Shown in pieces: positions 16,309-21,313 of a DNA stretch of 21,313 nt; within the stretch, counting starts at the first letter, position 1, and every line of letters begins with the position of its first letter. The translations under genes and the position numbers were made by a program. The stretch is from assembly GCA_004556985.1 (NCBI GenBank), contig SFFC01000040.1, positions 1-21,313 on the forward strand. Reading direction: 5' to 3'. Origin of the DNA: Clostridiales bacterium (lineage in GTDB: Bacteria > Bacillota > Clostridia > Christensenellales > Aristaeellaceae). The notes below the pieces were generated by a model. It saw only the letters and a program-made list of their open reading frames with translations, made no database searches and had not been told where the DNA came from.

Positions 16309-16875
16309 ATGAACAGCGAAGACAAGGAGACCCTCCGTCAGGAGGCCGGGAAGCAGGAAAACGCCGGGCAGGAGGCTGCTGCGGAGAATGCGCAGGAGGC
16401 TGAGCAGGCGCCGACCGTCGAATCCCTGACGGCGGAGCTTGAGAAGGCCAGGGCGCAGTGCGACGAGTATCTCGACCTTGCTCAGCGCAAGCAGGCTGAA
16501 TTCGCCAACTACCGCCGCCGGACAGAGGGCATCCGCCAGGAGGCCTACGACGACGGGCGCAGGGACGCCATTGAGAAGCTGCTCCCCGTTGTGGATAACC
16601 TCGAGCGCGCGCTCAGCGCCGCCGGGGAGGAGGAATCCGCACTGCGGGACGGCGTGGACATGGTGCTGCGCCAGACGCGCGACGCGCTTTCCAAGATGGG
16701 CGTCGAGGAGATCGACCCGCTGGGCCAGCCCTTTGACGCGGAGCTACATAACGCCGTGATGCAGGGCACCGCCGAGGAGGGCGAGCCGGGCACGGTGTGC
16801 ATGGTGCTGCAGAAGGGCTACAAGCTCGGCAGCCGCGTGATTCGTCACGCGATGGTCAAGGTGGTTGCGGGCTGA
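16309..16875 (+). CDS. grpE: Nucleotide exchange factor GrpE
   Basis: GrpE is the dimeric ADP-release factor of the DnaK chaperone. An acidic Glu/Gln-rich N-terminus leads into the long coiled-coil helix (EKARAQCDEYLDLAQRKQ, AEFANYRRRTEGI). DAIEKLLPVVDNLERAL follows, and the beta domain ends with VLQKGYKLGSRVIRHAMVKV, the GrpE signature. The start is uncertain: I take ATG 16309 (188 residues), which has AAAGGG 8 nt upstream. The frame is open to an ATG at 16216, which would add a very basic 31-residue extension without a well-placed ribosome-binding site. Confidence 0.92.
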   Translation: MNSEDKETLRQEAGKQENAGQEAAAENAQEAEQAPTVESLTAELEKARAQCDEYLDLAQRKQAEFANYRRRTEGIRQEAYDDGRRDAIEKLLPVVDNLERALSAAGEEESALRDGVDMVLRQTRDALSKMGVEEIDPLGQPFDAELHNAVMQGTAEEGEPGTVCMVLQKGYKLGSRVIRHAMVKVVAG

Positions 16876-16955
16876 GCCTGACGGCAGGCCCGATTCCATA
16901 AATCAATCGCAAACAAGACTTCTCATCATCAGACAGTTGACAGGAGGAAACATAT

Positions 16956-18710
16956 ATGAGCAAGATTATCGGTATTGACCTGGGCACGACCAACAGCTGC
17001 GTTGCCGTCATGGAGGGCGGCGAGCCGGTTGTCATCCCTAACGCGGAAGGCGCGCGCACCACGCCGTCCGTCGTCGCCTTCACCAAGAACGGCGAGCGCC
17101 TGGTCGGCCAGGTCGCCAAGCGCCAGGCCGTCACCAACCCGGATCGCACGATCATCTCGATCAAGCGCGACATGGGCACCGACCGCCGCATCGTCATCGA
17201 CGGCAAGGACTACACGCCGCAGGACATCAGCGCGATGATCCTGATGAAGCTCAAGGCGGACGCCGAGGCCTACCTGGGCGAGACCGTCACGCAGGCGGTC
17301 ATCACCGTTCCGGCCTACTTCTCCGACAGCCAGCGCCAGGCGACCAAGGACGCCGGCCGCATCGCGGGCCTGGAGGTTCTGCGCATCATCAACGAGCCGA
17401 CGGCCGCTTCCCTGGCCTACGGCCTTGACAAGGAAGATTCCCATAAGATCCTGGTCTACGACCTGGGCGGCGGCACGTTCGATGTCTCCCTCCTGGAGAT
17501 CGGCGACGGCGTCTTTGAGGTGCTCGCCACCAACGGCAACACGCATCTGGGCGGCGACGACTTCGACCAGCGCATCATCGACTACCTCGCCTCCGAGTTC
17601 AAGAAGGAGAACAACATCGACCTCAAGGCTGACCGCATGGCGCTCCAGCGCCTCAAGGAGGCCGCCGAGAAGGCGAAGATCGAGCTCTCCGGCGTCATGA
17701 GCACCAACATCAACCTGCCGTTCATCACGGCGGACGCGACCGGCCCGATGCAGAACGCGCTGCGTGACGCTGGCATGACCGCCAGCGAGGTGGATCGCGT
17801 GATCCTGGTCGGCGGCTCCACCCGTATCCCGGCCGTGCAGGAGGCCGTGCGCAAGATGACCGGCAAGGAGCCCTACCGCAACATCAACCCGGACGAGTGC
17901 GTCGCGGTCGGCGCGGCCATTCAGGGCGGCGTTCTGGGCGGCGAGGTCAAGGATGTCCTGCTGCTGGACGTCACGCCGCTGTCCCTGGGCATTGAGACGA
18001 TGGGCGGCGTCTTCACCCGCTTGATCGACCGCAACACCACCATCCCGACCACCAAGAGCCAGATCTTCTCCACCGCCGCGGACGGCCAGACCTCTGTCGA
18101 GGTGCACGTCCTGCAGGGCGAGCGCGAGATGGCCGCGGGCAACAAGACGCTCGGCCGCTTCCAGCTGACCGGCATCGCGCCGGCGCCGCGCGGCGTGCCG
18201 CAGATCGAGGTCACCTTCAACATCGACCGCAACGGCATCGTCAACGTCTCCGCGAAGGATCTGGGCACCGGCAACGAGCAGAAGGTCACCATCACCTCGA
18301 GCACCAACCTCTCCGAGGAGGAGATCAAGCAGCGCGTCAAGGAGGCGGAGCAATACGCCGCCGAGGACAAGAAGCGCAAGGAAGAGGTCGAGACCCTCAA
18401 CCATGCGGACAGCATGATCTTTGAGGTCGACAAGCAGCTCAAGGAGCTGGGCGACAAGCTCAGCGCCGAGGACAAGGCGACCGTGGAAAACGAGCTGGCG
18501 GAGTTCAAGAAGGTTCGCGAGACCAACGACGCGGCGCAGATCAAGACGGCCATGGAGGCCTTCACGCAGAAGGTCTACGCAGTCTTCGGCAAGATCTATC
18601 AGCAGCAGCAGGCGCAGGATCCGAACGCGCAGGCAGGCGGCTACCAGGCCGGCAACGCGCAGGACGCGACCTCCGACGGTGCTTCCGACGCGGACTACGA
18701 CGTGCACTGA
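16956..18710 (+). CDS. dnaK: Chaperone DnaK with an internal ~26-residue deletion
   Basis: DnaK (Hsp70) folds client proteins with DnaJ and GrpE. Intact motifs are GIDLGTTNSCVAV (6-18), NEPTAASLAYG, VYDLGGGTFDVSLLE, ILVGGSTRIPAVQ and the linker VLLLDVTPLSL. The substrate-binding domain and helical lid follow, and the C-terminus ends SDADYDVH. At residue 264 (base 17747), ITADATGP runs straight into MQNALRDAGM. Ordinary DnaKs have about 26 residues there (the TRAKF-E-L segment ending near MGP). The total of 584 residues plus 26 matches the usual Gram-positive length of about 610. The loss is in frame and lies within the ATPase domain, so activity is doubtful unless it is an assembly or repeat-collapse error. 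GACAGGAGGAAAC precedes the ATG. Confidence 0.93.
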   Translation: MSKIIGIDLGTTNSCVAVMEGGEPVVIPNAEGARTTPSVVAFTKNGERLVGQVAKRQAVTNPDRTIISIKRDMGTDRRIVIDGKDYTPQDISAMILMKLKADAEAYLGETVTQAVITVPAYFSDSQRQATKDAGRIAGLEVLRIINEPTAASLAYGLDKEDSHKILVYDLGGGTFDVSLLEIGDGVFEVLATNGNTHLGGDDFDQRIIDYLASEFKKENNIDLKADRMALQRLKEAAEKAKIELSGVMSTNINLPFITADATGPMQNALRDAGMTASEVDRVILVGGSTRIPAVQEAVRKMTGKEPYRNINPDECVAVGAAIQGGVLGGEVKDVLLLDVTPLSLGIETMGGVFTRLIDRNTTIPTTKSQIFSTAADGQTSVEVHVLQGEREMAAGNKTLGRFQLTGIAPAPRGVPQIEVTFNIDRNGIVNVSAKDLGTGNEQKVTITSSTNLSEEEIKQRVKEAEQYAAEDKKRKEEVETLNHADSMIFEVDKQLKELGDKLSAEDKATVENELAEFKKVRETNDAAQIKTAMEAFTQKVYAVFGKIYQQQQAQDPNAQAGGYQAGNAQDATSDGASDADYDVH

Positions 18711-18741
18711 TTGAAAAACAGACCCATAGGTTTAGCGCGGA

Positions 18742-18766
18742 GCCGCCGTCACTTTGTGGCGGCGGC
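18742..18766 (+). other. Intergenic hairpin between dnaK and dnaJ
   Basis: GCCGCCGTCA (18742-18751) can pair with TGGCGGCGGC (18757-18766), a 10-bp stem (one G-U pair) with a 5-nt loop. No U-run follows, so it is not a standard terminator. It could be an mRNA-processing or stabilising element that sets the dnaK:dnaJ ratio. Confidence 0.6.
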
Positions 18767-18820
18767 CTCACGCGGTTCAGACGGCCGGCTCCATGCTGGC
18801 TCAGATAGGCGGTGACTGCT

Positions 18821-19996
18821 GTGGCAGACAAGAGAGATTACTATGAGGTGCTGGGCATTTCCAAGGGCGCCTCGGACGAGGAGATCAAAAAGGCATACCG
18901 AAAGGCAGCCAAGGCGAGCCACCCGGATCTGCACCCGGACGACAAGGAGGCCGAGGCGCGCTTCAAGGAGATCAACGAGGCCTACGAGGTGCTCTCCGAT
19001 CCCCAGAAGCGGGCGCGCTACGATCAGTTCGGCTTTGACGACCCGGCCATGGGCGGCGCGGGCGGCAGCGGCTTTGGCGGCTTCGGCGGCTTTGAGGATA
19101 TCTTCGATATGTTCACGGGCGGCGGCTTCGGCGGCGGGCGCACGGCCTCGAGCCGGCAGAACGCGCCGCAGCGCGGCAGCGACCTGCAGTACAACCTGAC
19201 GCTGACCTTTGAGGAGGCAGCCTTCGGCTGCCGCAAGGAGTTCAAGTTCCAGCGCGGGGCGACCTGCGATGTCTGCGGCGGCACGGGCGCCAAGCCCGGC
19301 ACGCAGCCGCAGACCTGCCCGACCTGCCACGGCTCCGGCCAGCAGCGCGTGACGATGAATTCCCCGTTCGGCCAGGTGCAGACGATGCGCACCTGCCCGA
19401 CCTGCGGCGGCAAGGGCAAGACGATCAAGGATCGCTGCACGAAGTGCGGCGGCAGCGGCTTTACGCGCGTTACGCGCACGGTGACAATCAACGTGCCGGC
19501 GGGCGTCGACGACGGGCAGAACTTCAAGACCATCCCGGGCGAGGGCGAGCCCGGCCGCAACGGCGGCCCGTCCGGCGATCTGTACATCACCTGCTCCGTG
19601 CGGCCGCACAGGATCTTCAAGCGCGACCATTACGACCTCTACTGCGACGTGCCGATCTCCTTTACGCAGGCGGCGCTGGGCGGCGATATCGATGTGCCGA
19701 CGCTGGAGGGGACAACGCAGTTCAACATCCCCGCGGGCACGCAGGAGGGAACCTCCTTCCGCATCCGCGGCCAGGGCATCACGCAGCTGCGCGGCACGGG
19801 CCGCGGCGACCTGTTCTTCACGGTGCACGTCGAGGTGCCCAAGCACCTGGGCGAGAAGCAGAAGGATCTGCTGCGCCAGTTTGAGGATTCGCTCAACGGG
19901 CGCGAGTATGAGCGCCGCAAGAGCTTCGGCGACCAGATGAAGAACTATATCAAGGAGAACGCGGAGCGCTTCAAGGAAAAATTCGACAAGAAATGA
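18821..19996 (+). CDS. dnaJ: Chaperone DnaJ
   Basis: DnaJ is the Hsp40 co-chaperone that delivers clients and stimulates DnaK ATPase. The J domain starts ADKRDYYEVLGISKGAS and contains the essential HPD (ASHPDL). A Gly/Phe-rich linker follows (GGSGFGGFGGF). Four zinc-finger repeats are complete: CDVCGGTG, CPTCHGSG, CPTCGGKG and CTKCGGSG. The C-terminal domains contain GDLYITCSVRPH and GRGDLFFTVHVEVP. GTG 18821 is preferred, since it gives the family-typical MADKRDYYEVLG start with AGGCGG upstream; an in-frame GTG at 18812 is the alternative. The length of 391 residues is normal. Confidence 0.95.
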   Translation: MADKRDYYEVLGISKGASDEEIKKAYRKAAKASHPDLHPDDKEAEARFKEINEAYEVLSDPQKRARYDQFGFDDPAMGGAGGSGFGGFGGFEDIFDMFTGGGFGGGRTASSRQNAPQRGSDLQYNLTLTFEEAAFGCRKEFKFQRGATCDVCGGTGAKPGTQPQTCPTCHGSGQQRVTMNSPFGQVQTMRTCPTCGGKGKTIKDRCTKCGGSGFTRVTRTVTINVPAGVDDGQNFKTIPGEGEPGRNGGPSGDLYITCSVRPHRIFKRDHYDLYCDVPISFTQAALGGDIDVPTLEGTTQFNIPAGTQEGTSFRIRGQGITQLRGTGRGDLFFTVHVEVPKHLGEKQKDLLRQFEDSLNGREYERRKSFGDQMKNYIKENAERFKEKFDKK

Positions 19997-20012
19997 CCGG
20001 CATGATGCCGGT
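19996..20012. repeat. Short palindrome after dnaJ
   Basis: ACCGGCAT and ATGCCGGT are perfect reverse complements around a single G, overlapping the dnaJ stop codon. No U-run follows. The rest of the gap up to prmA (20013-20169) shows no gene, clear promoter or terminator. Confidence 0.5.
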
Positions 20013-20169
20013 GACACTTCCGAAGAGGTTATGAGCGTGTAGGGACAGAGCTGCACGAGGCTGGGGCCTTGGAGATTGTTCAGAATAACAGGAATGCGAA
20101 GGGAGCTGTCAGGCAGGAAACCGGTTGTCCGGCGCGGGCTTGACGGCTTTTTTCGCGGAAAGGGAAAGC

Positions 20170-21111
20170 ATGGATTGGATGGAAGCCGTGGTGCATACCA
20201 CCACGATGGGCGCAGACATCGTCAGCGAGGTGCTGATGAACGCGGGCGCGGTCGGCACGGCCATCGAGGATCGCTATGACGTGACGTCCAGCAAGAAGTC
20301 GGACGGCATGTGGGACATGATCGACGAGGACGTGCTCAAAAACATGGCCGAGGATGTGCTCGTCAAGGCGTATTTCAAGGACGACCAGAGCGCGCAGGAG
20401 ACGCTGCTGCTCGTGGGCGAAAAGCTGCGGGAGATCGGCAGGCTCGACCTGGGCTTTGACATCGGCAGCCTCAGACTCGAGCACAGCAGCGTCCATGAGC
20501 AGGACTGGGCGGAAAACTGGAAGAAGTATTACAAGCCCTTCCGCGCGGGCGAGCATCTGGTGATCAAGCCGAGCTGGGAGCCCTACGAGGAGCAGCCGGG
20601 CGATCTCGTGCTCGAGCTCGATCCGGGTATGGCCTTCGGCACGGGGACGCATGAGACGACGTTCATGTGCATGCAGCAGCTCGAGAAGTACGTCAAGCCC
20701 GGCTGCCGCGCCATCGACGTCGGCTGCGGCAGCGGCATTCTCGCCCTGGCGGCAGCGAAGCTGGGCGCGGGCGACGTGCTGGCGATCGATCTGGACGAGC
20801 TGGCGGTCAAGGTCGCGGCGGAAAACACGCAGAAGAACGGGCTTGCCGGAACCGTGCGCGTCGTCCACGGCGATCTGCTCGAGCAGCGCGAGGAGCAGGC
20901 GGACGTGATCGTCGCCAACATCATCGCGGACGTGATCTGCTTCCTCTGCGGGCCGGCCAAAAAGCATCTGCTGCCCGGCGGCGTGTTTATCTGCTCCGGC
21001 ATCATCCGCGAGCGCGAGGAGGACGTGCAGCGCGCTCTGGAGGCGGCCGGATACACCGTCTGCAACCGACTGGAAAAGGGAGAATGGGTGTGCCTGGCGG
21101 CGCATCTGTAA
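20170..21111 (+). CDS. prmA: Ribosomal protein L11 methyltransferase PrmA
   Basis: PrmA is a SAM-dependent enzyme that methylates lysines and the N-terminus of ribosomal protein L11. The 313-residue product has an N-terminal substrate-recognition domain (DWMEAVVHTTTMGADIVSE), the WAENWKKYYKPF block and FGTGTHETT. SAM motif I is AIDVGCGSGILALAAAKLGA (about 181-200). The catalytic-loop motif VANIIADVI follows. AAAGGGAAAGC precedes ATG 20170. Its place after dnaJ and before rsmE matches the Bacillus order (yqeT-yqeU). Confidence 0.94.
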   Translation: MDWMEAVVHTTTMGADIVSEVLMNAGAVGTAIEDRYDVTSSKKSDGMWDMIDEDVLKNMAEDVLVKAYFKDDQSAQETLLLVGEKLREIGRLDLGFDIGSLRLEHSSVHEQDWAENWKKYYKPFRAGEHLVIKPSWEPYEEQPGDLVLELDPGMAFGTGTHETTFMCMQQLEKYVKPGCRAIDVGCGSGILALAAAKLGAGDVLAIDLDELAVKVAAENTQKNGLAGTVRVVHGDLLEQREEQADVIVANIIADVICFLCGPAKKHLLPGGVFICSGIIREREEDVQRALEAAGYTVCNRLEKGEWVCLAAHL

Positions 21112-21117
21112 AGGGCT

Positions 21118-21313
21118 ATGCATCGATTTTTTGCCGATGAAGGCGGTATTGTGGAAGGCCGCGCCGGATTGAATGCCGAGGATTCCCGCCATGCGCTGCG
21201 CGTGCTGCGCCTGCGGGAGGGAGACGAGGTCGAGCTCGTCTGCGCGCCGGAGCGGTTTCTCGCCGTGATCGAGAGTGTGGAGGAGGAGCGCGTGCGCGTG
21301 CGCGTGCTCCATG
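21118..21313 (+). CDS. rsmE: 16S rRNA m3U1498 methyltransferase RsmE, N-terminal part (runs off window)
   Basis: The first 65 residues of RsmE are visible, covering the N-terminal PUA-like RNA-binding domain: MHRFFADEG, then AEDSRHALRVLRLREGDEVE. This is the typical RsmE start, in which H-x-x-x-VLR precedes a GDxV/I segment. The SPOUT methyltransferase domain lies beyond the window. ATG 21118 follows AAAGGG and starts 6 nt after the prmA stop, so the two are co-transcribed. Confidence 0.88.
   Translation, partial: MHRFFADEGGIVEGRAGLNAEDSRHALRVLRLREGDEVELVCAPERFLAVIESVEEERVRVRVLH

Noticed and set aside
16929..18707. A 592-codon open frame on the minus strand antisense to dnaK
   Set aside because: It mirrors dnaK codon structure (Val/Leu/Asp/Arg-rich), a known artefact of GC-rich dnaK genes, and has no ribosome-binding site or domain support.

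Overview
The window is about 21.3 kb of gene-dense, high-GC chromosomal DNA with the gene content of a Firmicutes/Clostridia-type bacterium. The evidence is the order lepA-hemW-hrcA-grpE-dnaK-dnaJ-prmA-rsmE (the order known from Bacillus and Clostridia), a CIRCE operator, two ECF-type vitamin-uptake S components, a THF riboswitch and consensus sigma-A promoters. The high GC content and several TTG/GTG starts suggest a GC-rich gut clostridial lineage, but the species cannot be named from the sequence. No phage, transposon, CRISPR array, tRNA or rRNA was seen.

Left part (1-4100). The 3' end of an EamA/DMT transporter converges on a minus-strand folate ECF S component (folT). The gap between them holds three hairpins, two of them near-identical copies. 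folT has its own promoter and a well-matched tetrahydrofolate riboswitch. A minus-strand zinc-dependent phospholipase C-like gene follows. It is divergent from a plus-strand pair, a phosphoglycolate-phosphatase-like HAD hydrolase and a YdcF/DUF218 protein, which overlap by 4 nt.

Middle part (4100-11913). A consensus promoter drives a RibU-like ECF S component with a structured leader, then tsaE, tsaB and rimI, closed by a strong terminator. tsaE and tsaB serve t6A tRNA modification. A new unit follows: an alpha/beta hydrolase, a membrane-anchored MurF-like Mur ligase and a D-alanine-D-alanine ligase, which look like a cell-wall precursor cassette. A minus-strand LUD-domain gene and a divergent multi-pass membrane protein of unknown function come next.

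Right part (11961-21313). lepA, hemW, then the heat-shock operon hrcA-grpE-dnaK-dnaJ under a TTGACA/TATCTT promoter and a perfect CIRCE, then prmA and the start of rsmE, which runs off the window.

The most unusual observation is in dnaK. The frame is intact, but a segment of about 26 residues (78 bp) of the ATPase domain that is present in ordinary DnaKs is missing at a single clean junction. Other points worth checking are the MurF-like ligase whose N-terminal domain is replaced by membrane segments, the alternative pairings in the RibU-like leader, and the duplicated terminator hairpins.
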